Assembly (NCBI GenBank): GCA_025934955.1
Contig: JAICWE010000021.1
Coordinates: forward strand, 1 to 45,863
Reading direction: 5' to 3'
Length of the DNA: 45,863 bases
DNA from: Gemmatimonadales bacterium
GTDB taxonomy: Bacteria; Gemmatimonadota; Gemmatimonadetes; Gemmatimonadales; GWC2-71-9
Below the pieces are notes generated by a model. That model worked only from the letters and a program-made list of their open reading frames with translations, ran no database searches and was not told the origin of the DNA. Positions 1-8,413 of this stretch are shown in pieces. The translations under genes and the position numbers were made by a program. Positions within the stretch are counted from its first letter, which is position 1. Each line of letters starts with the position of its first letter.

Positions 1-701
1 CGGTCGGGAGGCTCGGCCGGCGTGCCGGTACCCTCGAGCACTACGGTGATCTCGCCGCGCGGTTCCGTCTCCGAATAGTATAGCGCCAGCTCCGCGAGCG
101 GACCGCTCCGAATCTCCTCATGCAGCTTGGTGAGCTCCCGCGCGACGGTCGCGCGGCGCGACGGGCCCGCCACGGCGCCGAGATTCTTGAGCAGCTCGGC
201 GAGGCGTCCCGGCGCCTCGAAGAAGACGACGCTCCACTCCTCCACCGCCGCACGCTCGAGCAGCCGGGCGCGCTCGGCGCCCTTGCGCGGAACGAACCCG
301 AGGAACAGATAGCGATCGCCGGTCAGCCCGGCGACCGAGAGGGCCGTGGCGACCGCGCTCGGCCCCGGAATCGGCACGACGGTCACGCCCGCGGCGCGCG
401 CAGCGGCGACGAGATCGGCGCCGGGATCGCTGACCACCGGCGTGCCGGCATCCGACACGAGTGCCACGTCACGTCCCTCGCGCAGCATCTCGAGCAGCGC
501 GTCGCGGCGCCGCTCGGGCGAATGCGCGTGGAAGCTGATGAGTGAGGGACTGGCGCCGAGGTGGGAGAGCAGCGTGCGGGTGCGGCGGGTGTCTTCGGCC
601 GCGACGACGGGAACCCGGCGGAGCACCTCGGCGGCCCGCGTACTGAGGTCGCCGAGGTTGCCGAGCGGGGTGGCGACGACATACAGCGTCGCGGCGGTCA
701 C
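1..701 (-). CDS. rsmI: 16S rRNA (cytidine-1402 2'-O)-methyltransferase RsmI, 3' end cut by window edge
   Basis: Partial gene of about 233 codons on the minus strand, running off the left edge. The N-terminus reads LYVVATPLGNLGDLSTRA, followed by AAEDTRRTRTLLSHLG, ALVSDAGTPVVSDPG and VVPIPGPSAVATALS. These are the hallmark segments of the SAM-dependent tetrapyrrole-methylase fold in RsmI. The enzyme 2'-O-methylates C1402 in the decoding centre of 16S rRNA. The start is GTG at 701-699, overlapping the thioredoxin stop as GTGA, so the two genes are probably translationally coupled. The end of the catalytic domain and any C-terminal tail lie outside the window. Confidence 0.93.
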   Translation of the reverse strand, partial: MTAATLYVVATPLGNLGDLSTRAAEVLRRVPVVAAEDTRRTRTLLSHLGASPSLISFHAHSPERRRDALLEMLREGRDVALVSDAGTPVVSDPGADLVAAARAAGVTVVPIPGPSAVATALSVAGLTGDRYLFLGFVPRKGAERARLLERAAVEEWSVVFFEAPGRLAELLKNLGAVAGPSRRATVARELTKLHEEIRSGPLAELALYYSETEPRGEITVVLEGTGTPAEPPD

Positions 702-1036
702 CCCAGATGCTGCTTGATCTTCGCCTCCAGCGTCGCGCGCGGCACCGCGCCGACGACGGTGTCCACGTGCTGGCCGTTCTTGAAGAAGAGGATGCTGGGA
801 ATCGAGCGGATGTTGAACCGCATCGCGGTGCGCTGATTGGCGTCGACGTCCACCTTGGCAACCTTGGCGCGGCCGGCGTACTCGTTCGCGAGCTGCTCGA
901 GCACCGGGGCAACCATGAGGCACGGTCCGCACCACGTCGCCCAGAAGTCCACCACCGTCAGCCCGCCGGCCTGCTCCACCTCGCTCGCGAAGGTCGCGTC
1001 AGTCACCTGCACCGGATGCGTGTTGGTCGCTGCCAT
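698..1036 (-). CDS. trxA: Thioredoxin
   Basis: A 112-residue protein with the redox motif FWATWCGPC near residue 35, followed by the thioredoxin-fold segment VDVDANQRTAMRFNIRSIPSILFF with the cis-proline (SIP) that faces the active site. It reduces protein disulfides in the cytoplasm. An in-frame ATG lies further upstream, but ATG 1036 fits the family length and has a GGAG about 10 nt before it. It is followed by rsmI with a 4-nt overlap. A 19-bp palindrome lies in its leader. Confidence 0.95.
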   Translation of the reverse strand: MAATNTHPVQVTDATFASEVEQAGGLTVVDFWATWCGPCLMVAPVLEQLANEYAGRAKVAKVDVDANQRTAMRFNIRSIPSILFFKNGQHVDTVVGAVPRATLEAKIKQHLG

Positions 1037-1057
1037 GATCGTTTGGTCTCCATGCGT

Positions 1058-1076
1058 GGGACGGCGTCGCCGTCCC
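1058..1076. repeat. Perfect 9-bp inverted repeat in the trxA leader
   Basis: The arms GGGACGGCG and CGCCGTCCC are separated by a single base, between divergent trxA (start 1036) and the epimerase gene (start 1135). It lies just downstream of an AT-rich TTATCATTAA patch that could hold the trxA -10 box. It could be an operator or a leader RNA hairpin. No regulator can be named from sequence. Confidence 0.4.
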
Positions 1077-1134
1077 TTATCATTAAGTGGGTGCGCGGAC
1101 CCGCCGCGCCGCTTCACCGCTACGGGAGAGATGC

Positions 1135-1527
1135 GTGGACCACCCCCAGATCGCGCACGTCGGGATCGCCGTGTCGGACATCGCTGCCGCGCTGTCGTTC
1201 TATCGCGACGTACTCGGCCTCGCGCCCGATGCGGCCGAGACCGCCGACGGCGCCACCATCGTCTCCCTGTCCTTCGGTGACTCGGAGATCGAGCTCCTCA
1301 CGCCTGACGACCCCGATGGTCCGATCGCAAGATTTCTCGCCAGGCGCGGGCCCGGCATTCATCACATCTGCTACCGCGTTCCCGATCTCGACGCGGCGCT
1401 CGAGGCGTGTCGCGCGCGGGGCTACCGCCTGGTGGACGAGACGCCGCGGCGCGGCGCCGGCGGTCGCCGCATCGCCTTCGTACACCCGAAGGCGACCGCA
1501 GGCATCCTGCTCGAGCTCACCGAGTAG
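1135..1527 (+). CDS. mce: Methylmalonyl-CoA epimerase (VOC/glyoxalase fold)
   Basis: A 130-residue VOC-superfamily protein. IAHVGIAVSDIAAALSFYRDVLGL begins the first beta-alpha-beta-beta-beta unit; GPGIHHICYRVPDLDAALEACRARGYRLVDE begins the second. The His of IAHVGI, the acidic residue in SEIELL, the His of GIHHI and the Glu of ILLELTE match the metal ligands and catalytic Glu of methylmalonyl-CoA epimerases. The enzyme interconverts (R)- and (S)-methylmalonyl-CoA in propionate and branched-chain catabolism. GTG 1135 is preferred over an upstream in-frame start because GGGAGAG lies 5 nt before it and the family begins here. No mutase is visible nearby, so the assignment rests on the protein alone. 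Confidence 0.82.
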   Translation: MDHPQIAHVGIAVSDIAAALSFYRDVLGLAPDAAETADGATIVSLSFGDSEIELLTPDDPDGPIARFLARRGPGIHHICYRVPDLDAALEACRARGYRLVDETPRRGAGGRRIAFVHPKATAGILLELTE

Positions 1528-1556
1528 TATAACGCGGGTATGTTCCCGAAACCGGG

Positions 1557-2021
1557 CTATTGTGCGGCGGATTCCGGCGAGCAGGCGCGGCCCGGTGTCC
1601 CGGCGGCCGCGAGGTCCACCGACGTGATGATCCAGTTGCCGCTCGGCGCCTTCGCCGTCTCGAACGGGACCACCTTGACGCACTGATCGCGGCGCAGCTC
1701 GACGTTCACCAGACGGTGATCCACGCCGGCACCGGCGGGATCCGCGCTCGTGACGCGGGCGGTGGCGCCGCGGAGATACGCCTGGATGACCACGATCCGC
1801 CGCTGATAGTCCACGGGCTGACCGGTCTCCAAGGCGGAGCCTCTTGCCGAGCCCCACAAGCCGGCCATCTTCACGAGGTTGCTGTCGGCCACGGCCTTCA
1901 TGAACTGCTCGACCGCCTGCTCCGAGCTGACGGTCGGGGTCACTTTCGGCGTCCTGGACGCGGCACCGCCGCCGCAGGCCGCGAGCAGGACGAGCACGAC
2001 ACAGAGCGCACGCTGGATCAC
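1557..2021 (-). CDS. Putative lipoprotein of unknown function
   Basis: A 154-residue protein with a lipoprotein signal: a hydrophobic stretch ending in LLAACGGG, so Cys would be lipidated after signal peptidase II cleavage. The mature part has a Thr/Ser-rich linker and then [29 protein letters not shown]. That resembles the SnoaL/NTF2-like opening helix of many small secreted proteins, but I cannot assign a family with certainty. The start is taken as GTG 2021, giving a short basic n-region; the ORF is open upstream to 2087. It faces away from pdxJ, with 68 bp between the divergent starts. Confidence 0.6.
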   Translation of the reverse strand: MIQRALCVVLVLLAACGGGAASRTPKVTPTVSSEQAVEQFMKAVADSNLVKMAGLWGSARGSALETGQPVDYQRRIVVIQAYLRGATARVTSADPAGAGVDHRLVNVELRRDQCVKVVPFETAKAPSGNWIITSVDLAAAGTPGRACSPESAAQ

Positions 2022-2089
2022 GAGGGACTCACCGGACGAAGGTTGGACTGCGAAAGTACACCGAGCCGGTTGCCGGAGCAACGACACGA

Positions 2090-2824
2090 ATGCGACCCAT
2101 GCGCCTCTACATCAACATCGACCACGTCGCCACGCTACGGCAGGCGCGGCGCACCGACGAGCCGGATCCGGTGGCCGCGGCGGCGCTGGCGGAGGCGGCC
2201 GGCGCTGACGGCATCACCGTGCATCTGCGCGAGGACCGCCGCCACATTCAGGACGAAGACGTGCGCCGACTCGCGGCATCGGTCGGCACGGTGCTCAACC
2301 TCGAGCTCGCGACCAGCGACGAGATCGTCGAGATGGCGTGCGCGCTGCGGCCACACCAGGCCACGCTCGTGCCCGAGCGCCGGGAGGAGATCACCACCGA
2401 GGGCGGACTCGACCTGAGCCGGCCGTCACCGCGGCTCGAGCGGAGCATTGGCCGGCTGCGGGACGCCGGGATCCGGGTGAGCCTCTTCATCGATCCCGAG
2501 CCCGCCGCGATCGCCGCATCGCGCTCCCTCGGCGTTCCCGCCGTCGAGCTCCACACCGGTCGCTACGCTCACACCTGGCGCTCGGGATCGGCCGCGCTCG
2601 ACGGTCTGCGCCAGGCCGCCGCCGAGGCGCGCGCCGCCGGACTCGCGGTGCATGCCGGCCACGGCCTCACTTATCTCAACGTCGCGCCCGTGGCGGCGAT
2701 CGCGGACATCGAGGAGCTGAACATCGGGCATAGCGTCGTGAGTCGCGCGGTGCTCGGAGGAATGACCGTCGCCGTGCGCGAAATGCGGCGGCTGGTTGAC
2801 ACGGCCCGCGCCGGCGCCCCGTAG
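2090..2824 (+). CDS. pdxJ: Pyridoxine 5'-phosphate synthase PdxJ
   Basis: A 244-residue TIM-barrel protein of normal family length. [23 protein letters not shown] is the PdxJ N-terminal signature, [21 protein letters not shown] the phosphate/loop segment, and the C-terminal [10 protein letters not shown] ... [19 protein letters not shown] is also diagnostic. It condenses 1-deoxyxylulose 5-phosphate with 3-amino-2-oxopropyl phosphate in the DXP-dependent vitamin B6 route. ATG 2090 has GGAG about 11 nt upstream; ATG 2099 is an alternative that would start exactly at MRLYINID. No pdxA is seen in the window. Confidence 0.95.
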   Translation: MRPMRLYINIDHVATLRQARRTDEPDPVAAAALAEAAGADGITVHLREDRRHIQDEDVRRLAASVGTVLNLELATSDEIVEMACALRPHQATLVPERREEITTEGGLDLSRPSPRLERSIGRLRDAGIRVSLFIDPEPAAIAASRSLGVPAVELHTGRYAHTWRSGSAALDGLRQAAAEARAAGLAVHAGHGLTYLNVAPVAAIADIEELNIGHSVVSRAVLGGMTVAVREMRRLVDTARAGAP

Positions 2825-2862
2825 CGCCGCCGCCGCCCGTTGCCTAGACTTTTCTCACCCTC

Positions 2863-4659
2863 ATGACCAAGCCCTTGGGAACGACCGACTTCTTCGCCCT
2901 CGAAGCCGGAGAGTGCCTCAATAATCTCGAGGCGCTGCTCGGCGCCGGCGGCGGTCCACCGCGCGACGAGCTGGTGCGCGTCGCGCGGGCGCTGCGTGGG
3001 TCGGCGCTGCTGGCGCAACAGGCCCCGATCGCGGAGGCGGCCGCGAGCCTCGAGGCGGTGGCCAAGGCGGTACGCGACGGACGCCGCGCGTGGGATCCCG
3101 CGGTCGCTGAGCAGGTTGGTCAGGCCGTCGACCGATTCCGCGAGCTGGTACGCCGCGCCGGCGACTGGAACGATGGCGACGCCGCGCGGGCGAACCAGCT
3201 CGGCGCCGAGCTCGCATCGCTCGCGGGAGGTGCCGTGCCGGCGGCCCGTCCGCGCCGCCCAGCGGGCGAGCTGCCCGAGTTGAACGCCGGCGTGCGCGCC
3301 TTCGTCGCCCGCGAGGGTGCGTTGATCGCGAGCGCACTCGACCGCGCGAGCCGTACGCTGCAATCGGAGCCGCGGGCGCGCGAGCCGCTTTTCGCCGTGC
3401 TCCGTCGTATGCAATCATTGCGCGGCCTCGCCGAGCTGAGCGACCTCTCACCGCTGCCGGACATTCTCGACGGCGTGGAACTGGCCATCGGCGACCTGAC
3501 GCGGGTCTTTGCGCCGCCGCCGGGGGTCCCCGGGGTGCTGGATGCGGCCGCGCAGGCACTCTCGCGGGTGTGCCGCGACGTCGCCGAGCATGGCCGCCCG
3601 GTGCCGGATGCCGAGGAGGCCCGACGGTTCACCGATCGCCTGCTCCGTGCCTTTGCCGCCGAGCCCGACGTCGTCGCGATCGAAACGCTGTACGTCGCCG
3701 ACGACGCGGAGCCGATGCGCCGGGCCGACGGCGCGCTCGCCGGTGCAGCCCCGGCGCCGCTCGGCCCCCTGGAGCTGGTCAGTCAGGGCGAGTACTTCGC
3801 CTTGACCGCCGACCTGCTCACCTCCGCCGGCAACGCGACCGAGCGCGATCTGCGACTATACGGCCTTGCCGTCGCGCTTCGCCCGCTCTCGCGGGCTCGG
3901 GGCGAGCCCGCCGCGGAGTCGCTCGCGGGCCTGGCCCGCGCCGCCGGCGAGCGGATTGCCGACGGGGAGGCGGCGGCGGACACGGCCGGCGTTGCCGCGC
4001 TGCTGCGCGAGGCCGGCGCGCTGCTTCGCTCCGACGCGGACGCCGGCGTCGGGCTCGGCCCGGCGCTCGACCGGCTCGCCGCCCAACTCGCCGTCGCGCG
4101 CCGAACGCCGGAACCTCCGCGGTCGGTCGGCCCGGAGGCGCCGGCTCCCGCCACCGAGGCGCCGATCGTGCCGATCGAGGCGCTCGCATACGACGGTGAG
4201 CCCGCGCTCGCGGACATGCGCCGCGTCGTGCCGATCGAATCGCTCGCGCCGGGGCCGGAAGCCGACGCCCGGCCCATCGTGCCGATCGAATCGCTCGCGC
4301 CGGGGCCGGCGACACCGGTGCAGAGTGTCGTAGCGGCGGGTGCCGAGCCGGCGCTCACGGCATTCGAGATGGCATTCCGGCGATATCGCCAGCTCCTGTC
4401 CGGGGCGCCGGCGGGAGGTCCGGCGCTCGACGCGCTCCTCGCGGCGGCGGAGCCACCCGCTCCCGCCGCGGAGCGCGCCCCCGAGCACACGGTCCAGATC
4501 GCGGCGCTCTGCTACCGCGGCCGAGGTGCGCTCCGCCGCGCCGCCGAGGTACGCCACGCCATCGCGGACCAACTCGCCCACGGCGTCCGGCCCGATGCCA
4601 TGCGGCCGCTGCTCGACGAACTGCTCGACCTGGTCCCTCTCGCGCTTGACGACGCCTGA
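2863..4659 (+). CDS. Protein with degenerate HPt domains and a VPIE(S/A)L repeat motif
   Basis: A 598-residue alanine-rich protein. Residues about 10-75 look like an HPt (histidine phosphotransfer) four-helix domain, with VRVARALRGSALL aligning to the usual RAAHTLKGSA but with Arg42 where the phosphorylated His should be. A second unit around residues 150-210 (LFAVLRRMQSLRGLAELS) again lacks the His and has Gln. The C-terminal third carries three copies of VPIE(S/A)L, two of them in a perfect DNA repeat, plus a related VQIAALCYRG. A scaffold or anti-phosphorelay role in chemotaxis-like or twitching signalling is possible but inferred. The stop overlaps the predicted start of the downstream membrane protein. 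Confidence 0.6.
   Translation: MTKPLGTTDFFALEAGECLNNLEALLGAGGGPPRDELVRVARALRGSALLAQQAPIAEAAASLEAVAKAVRDGRRAWDPAVAEQVGQAVDRFRELVRRAGDWNDGDAARANQLGAELASLAGGAVPAARPRRPAGELPELNAGVRAFVAREGALIASALDRASRTLQSEPRAREPLFAVLRRMQSLRGLAELSDLSPLPDILDGVELAIGDLTRVFAPPPGVPGVLDAAAQALSRVCRDVAEHGRPVPDAEEARRFTDRLLRAFAAEPDVVAIETLYVADDAEPMRRADGALAGAAPAPLGPLELVSQGEYFALTADLLTSAGNATERDLRLYGLAVALRPLSRARGEPAAESLAGLARAAGERIADGEAAADTAGVAALLREAGALLRSDADAGVGLGPALDRLAAQLAVARRTPEPPRSVGPEAPAPATEAPIVPIEALAYDGEPALADMRRVVPIESLAPGPEADARPIVPIESLAPGPATPVQSVVAAGAEPALTAFEMAFRRYRQLLSGAPAGGPALDALLAAAEPPAPAAERAPEHTVQIAALCYRGRGALRRAAEVRHAIADQLAHGVRPDAMRPLLDELLDLVPLALDDA
4226..4309 (+). repeat. 33-bp perfect direct repeat, period 51 bp, inside the HPt-like gene
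   Basis: Positions 4226-4258 and 4277-4309 are identical and encode VPIESLAPGP twice, with a looser third copy just upstream (VPIEALAYDGE, near 4168). The DNA identity in a coding region suggests recent in-frame duplication. Confidence 0.85.
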
Positions 4660-5683
4660 GCCGGGGCGCCGCGTCGCGCGGCTGCTCTCGACATTCCTCG
4701 GCATTGCCGTGTCGCTCCTGCTGCTCTGGTGGGCCGCGCGGGGCGTGCGGTTTACCGAAGTCGCCGAGCACCTGCGAGCGGCGGATCCGCTGCTGCTGCT
4801 CGTCGCGGTGATCGTCGCCACGTTCTGCTTCGTCATCCGCGCGATCCGCTGGCGCTGGCTGCTCACCACGGACGATGGCCGGACGATTCCGTTCGGGCCG
4901 CGCTGGCACGCCGTGGCGATCGGCTTCATGGCGAACAACGTGCTGCCGCTTCGTGCCGGCGAGGTGATCCGCTGCTACGTCATTTCGCGGCTCGCCCCGG
5001 TGCGCTTCAGCGGCGCCGCGTCGTCGGTCGCGGTGGAGCGGGTGCTCGACGGGCTGACGGTCGTCGGGCTCCTGACCGTCGCCCTGCTCACATCCCACCT
5101 GCCCCACGGCGTCTCACTCGGCGGCGTGCCGGTGGCGCGCGCCGCGGCGGGTGCCGCAGCGATCTGCGTCGTACTGCTGGGCGCCGCGGTGCTGGTGCTT
5201 GCGCGGCCGCTCTGGGCCGAGTGGCTGGTGCGGCGTACCGTGCCGGCACCGCGCCTGGCCGAGCGGCTGATCGGCATCATCGAAGGTGTGCGGCTCGGGC
5301 TCGGGTCGCTCCGATCGCCGCGGCGACTGGGCGCGTCCGTGGTGTGGTCGGTGATCCACTGGCTGGTGAACGGTGCGGCGTTCTGGATCGCGTTCCGCGC
5401 GTTCGGCATTCCGGTCGGATTCGGTGGAGCGCTGCTCCTGCAGGGGGTGCTGATCTTCGGCATCGCGGTGCCGCAGGCGCCGGGATTCGTCGGCGTGTTC
5501 GAGGCGAGCATCCGCGCGGTGCTCACGCTGTACGGCGTGGACGGAAATCTTGCGCTTGCCTACGCGGCTACCTACCACATCACCACGTTCATCCCGATCG
5601 TGCTCCTCGGCGTGGCCTCGCTGCTTCGGACGTCGCTCGGATTCGGCGAACTGCGCCACGTGGCGGAAGAGCCGGCGGCGTGA
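4646..5683 (+). CDS. Integral membrane protein, lysylphosphatidylglycerol synthase TM-region family (UPF0104-like)
   Basis: About 345 residues with at least seven hydrophobic helices, beginning VARLLSTFLGIAVSLLLLWWAARG. VIRAIRWRWLL, FMANNVLPLRAGEVIRCYVISR and SSVAVERVLDGLTVVGLL are the conserved segments of the LPG_synthase_TM (flippase-like) family. The soluble aminoacyl-transferase domain of MprF is absent, so this is a stand-alone membrane half, possibly moving or sensing lipids. TTG 4646 is the only plausible start near the family N-terminus and overlaps the upstream gene by 14 nt; start uncertain. The end overlaps ispE as GTGA. Confidence 0.82.
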   Translation: MTTPEPGRRVARLLSTFLGIAVSLLLLWWAARGVRFTEVAEHLRAADPLLLLVAVIVATFCFVIRAIRWRWLLTTDDGRTIPFGPRWHAVAIGFMANNVLPLRAGEVIRCYVISRLAPVRFSGAASSVAVERVLDGLTVVGLLTVALLTSHLPHGVSLGGVPVARAAAGAAAICVVLLGAAVLVLARPLWAEWLVRRTVPAPRLAERLIGIIEGVRLGLGSLRSPRRLGASVVWSVIHWLVNGAAFWIAFRAFGIPVGFGGALLLQGVLIFGIAVPQAPGFVGVFEASIRAVLTLYGVDGNLALAYAATYHITTFIPIVLLGVASLLRTSLGFGELRHVAEEPAA

Positions 5684-6585
5684 GCGGCAGCGGGCCCCGC
5701 GTGCGCGTGGCGGCGCATGCGAAAGTGAACCTGCTGCTTCGGGTACTCGCGGGCGAGGCGGACGGCTTCCACGGCATCGAAACGCTCTTCTGCCTGGTGA
5801 GCCTCGCGGACGAGCTGACGGCGGAACGCCGCGAGGGCGTCGCCGACGTCACGATCGACGTCGCCGGAGCGGACGTCGGGCCTGCCTCGGACAATCTTGC
5901 GGTGCGCGCAGCGCAGCTCGCGCTCGATGCGACCGGCCGCCGATTCGGCGTTCACCTCGCGGTCACGAAGCGCATTCCGGTGCAGGCCGGACTCGGCGGC
6001 GGATCGAGTGACGGCGCAGCTGCGCTCGTCGCGGTCAACCGGCTCGCCCACGACGCGATTCCCCGACACGAGCTGCTCCAGCTCGCCGCGCGGCTCGGCA
6101 GCGACGTGCCGTTCCTGTTGAGCGGTGCGCCATTCGCGCTCGGCTGGGGCCATGGCGAGCGACTGCTGAGAGTGCCGCCGCTTCCCGCCGCGCCGGCGCT
6201 CCTGTTGAGTCCGCCGATCCCGGTGAGCACTGCGGACGCCTATCGCTGGGTGGACGCGGCGCGCGCGGGAGCGCCACGGCGAGGCGCCGTGGCGATGGAC
6301 CTGGATGCACTGTCGACCTGGGGAAGCGTCGGGCGGCTGGCGGGCAACGATTTCGAGTCGGCGGTGTTCGCGAAGCACCCGGCGATTCGGGCCGCATTCG
6401 AGGCGCTTGCCGGGACCAGCCCGCTGCTCTGCCGGATGAGCGGCTCGGGCTCGACACTCTTCGCAGTGTATCGCACCGCCAGGGACCGCGACGATGCACG
6501 AGACCGCCTGGGCCGGCAGCACGGCGCGGTGATCGCGGTCGAGACGATGACCGCGCCGCCGCCGGGGGCTACTGCAGAATCATGA
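5680..6585 (+). CDS. ispE: 4-diphosphocytidyl-2-C-methyl-D-erythritol kinase
   Basis: A 301-residue GHMP kinase. VRVAAHAKVNLLLRV is the N-terminal substrate-binding motif, VQAGLGGGSSDGAAALVAVNRL the ATP-binding glycine-rich loop (motif II), LGSDVPFLLSG contains the catalytic Asp, and CRMSGSGSTLFAVY is motif III. It phosphorylates CDP-methylerythritol in the MEP isoprenoid pathway. GTG 5680 overlaps the preceding stop (GTGA). Its 3' end converges on and overlaps the oxidase gene on the other strand by 17 nt, with no room for a separate terminator. Confidence 0.95.
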   Translation: MSGSGPRVRVAAHAKVNLLLRVLAGEADGFHGIETLFCLVSLADELTAERREGVADVTIDVAGADVGPASDNLAVRAAQLALDATGRRFGVHLAVTKRIPVQAGLGGGSSDGAAALVAVNRLAHDAIPRHELLQLAARLGSDVPFLLSGAPFALGWGHGERLLRVPPLPAAPALLLSPPIPVSTADAYRWVDAARAGAPRRGAVAMDLDALSTWGSVGRLAGNDFESAVFAKHPAIRAAFEALAGTSPLLCRMSGSGSTLFAVYRTARDRDDARDRLGRQHGAVIAVETMTAPPPGATAES

Positions 6586-8413
6586 TCTTGGCCACGGAGG
6601 GCACACCCGCGCCGTTCAGGATGAACATCATGTAAGGCCCCGCCGGCGCCGCGCCCACGCTCGAAGGCAACGTCACCTGCAGTCCACCCGCTCCCTGAGA
6701 GAACGACAGCGAGAGGAACCGCTGCCCCGCGTTGAAGGCGTGGGTGACGGAGCCGAGCCGAAGGAAGGTCACCTTGCTGATCGAGGCCGCGTCGGGCGTG
6801 CCGACGGTGACGGCCTGGCCCCACGTGCCGTTCGACGGCAGTGACGTGATCGTCGGCCGAGGCGCCGGGCTGCCATCCGCAGTGAAGAGATACGGCGGTG
6901 AGAAGATCTCGCCGCTGAGCTCGTCGGGCACGCCGCCACCAGCGCCGCTGCCGGCTTCGAGCACCCGCCCGTCGGGCAGCAGCACGGCGGTGGAGTGGTA
7001 CACCCGCACCCGCTGCTCGCTCGCCATCGTGGTCCACTGCTCCGTCGCCGGGTCCCACTCCTCGGCCGCGAACACCGCACCGGTTACGTCGCTGAAGCCC
7101 GGGGCGGCCGTGCCGCCGGTCGCGAGCACCTTGCCGTCGGCGAGCAGTGTCGCGTTCATCTGGCGCCGCGGAGTGGACATCGGGCTGGTGTAGCGCCATG
7201 ACGGGCTGCCCTGGTTCAGATCGATCATCTCCGCCGTCGCGGTCGGCGCGCCGCCGCCGATGTAGATGATTTTTCCGGGCTGGTACATCACCGCGCTGCC
7301 GTAGTCGCGGCTCGCGACCTGGCGGTCTGCGACGGCGGTCCACTTCCCGAGGCCGGCAGGATCGTAGTACGCGGTCTGCTGCTTTTCGCCGGCGTAAAAG
7401 AGCTGCCCGTTAGGCGCGGCGAACGCGCGCGGGTAGTACGGCAGGATCTTGTATGACTCGCCCGCCGTGGCCGTGCGCCAGCTCCCGTTGGACCAGATCT
7501 CGGGCGTTCCGACATAGAGGTCGTTTTCGTCGGTGCCGGTCAGCACCACGACGACGCCGTTCGGCAGCACCGTCGCGGATGGGTACCACCGCGCGTGGGC
7601 CATCGGCGATGCGGCGGCAAAACTCTGAGTCGCCGCGCTGAAGAGCGTGGTCGCCGTGATCCCGTGGCCGTCGACTCCGGAGTGGCCGCCCGCGATGAAC
7701 AGCGTCCCGTCTGGCAGCCAGTCGTGCCCGGAGCAGAAGAGATTGGCCGGCTCCGTTGCCGTGCTGAAGCTGCCATCCGCCGGGTTCCAGATCTGGGGCG
7801 GGATACTGGTGCGTCCCCAGGTGAGCACGCGGCCATCGGGCAGCAGGTGCATGTGGATTGCCACGTCGGGCCACGCGATCGGCGGCGCCCAGCTCCCGAC
7901 GGTCCCGGCCGAGTTGGCCGGCGGGGGCGGGGGCGGGGGCGGCGGCGGCGGTTCACATGGAGTGCCGTTGTTCGCGGCCGTCCCGACCTTCTTGCCGATA
8001 TAGTAGAGGTTGAGCGTGCCCGAAGCGCCGGCATTCACCAGCGTCTCGCTGACCCCCGGATCGCCACCCGGGCCCGCCGGGAGATCAACCGTCGTCTGGT
8101 TGGTCGCGGTACCGATCGTGTACTGGACCGCGACGGCGACGGCGTTACCGTTCACCAGCTTGAACTTGTTGTCGCAGAGGTAGGCAGCGCTGATCTTCGC
8201 CGGATCCACGGTCGAGCCACCACCTCCGCCCGTGCCGCCGCCGGTCCCGCCGCCGCCACCCGACTGGCTCGGCGGCGGGGTGATCGGCGTACCACCGTCA
8301 CCACCGCATCCGGCCAGCAGGACGGTACCGGCACCCGTGGTGAGGAGCGCGAAGCCGGCCAGGAACGGTCGAAGTCGTTGAACCGCGCGCATGGAGCTCG
8401 AACGATGCCTCAT
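6569..8413 (-). CDS. Secreted copper-radical oxidase (galactose/glyoxal oxidase-like) lipoprotein
   Basis: A 614-residue protein with lipobox VLLAGC (Cys36). A Gly-rich linker, a small beta domain (about 70-150) and a run of 11 prolines precede a seven-bladed Kelch propeller (about 175-505) and a C-terminal immunoglobulin-like DUF1929 domain (about 515-614). All galactose oxidase copper/radical residues have counterparts: Cys227 (NLFCSGHD) and Tyr277 (RWYPSATVLP) for the thioether-linked Cys-Tyr cofactor, Tyr472-His473 (RVYHSTAVLLPDGRV), and His558 (VTHAFNAGQR). The spacing His473-His558 is the same as in the fungal enzyme (85). It probably oxidises an alcohol or aldehyde to give H2O2; the substrate is unknown. 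ATG 8413 overlaps the upstream lipoprotein stop (ATGA), implying coupling. Confidence 0.88.
   Translation of the reverse strand: MRHRSSSMRAVQRLRPFLAGFALLTTGAGTVLLAGCGGDGGTPITPPPSQSGGGGGTGGGTGGGGGSTVDPAKISAAYLCDNKFKLVNGNAVAVAVQYTIGTATNQTTVDLPAGPGGDPGVSETLVNAGASGTLNLYYIGKKVGTAANNGTPCEPPPPPPPPPPPANSAGTVGSWAPPIAWPDVAIHMHLLPDGRVLTWGRTSIPPQIWNPADGSFSTATEPANLFCSGHDWLPDGTLFIAGGHSGVDGHGITATTLFSAATQSFAAASPMAHARWYPSATVLPNGVVVVLTGTDENDLYVGTPEIWSNGSWRTATAGESYKILPYYPRAFAAPNGQLFYAGEKQQTAYYDPAGLGKWTAVADRQVASRDYGSAVMYQPGKIIYIGGGAPTATAEMIDLNQGSPSWRYTSPMSTPRRQMNATLLADGKVLATGGTAAPGFSDVTGAVFAAEEWDPATEQWTTMASEQRVRVYHSTAVLLPDGRVLEAGSGAGGGVPDELSGEIFSPPYLFTADGSPAPRPTITSLPSNGTWGQAVTVGTPDAASISKVTFLRLGSVTHAFNAGQRFLSLSFSQGAGGLQVTLPSSVGAAPAGPYMMFILNGAGVPSVAKIMILQ

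Noticed and set aside
7920-7955. GC-rich simple repeat that could be read as a small tandem array
   Set aside because: It simply encodes the poly-proline linker of the oxidase; no evidence for a separate element.
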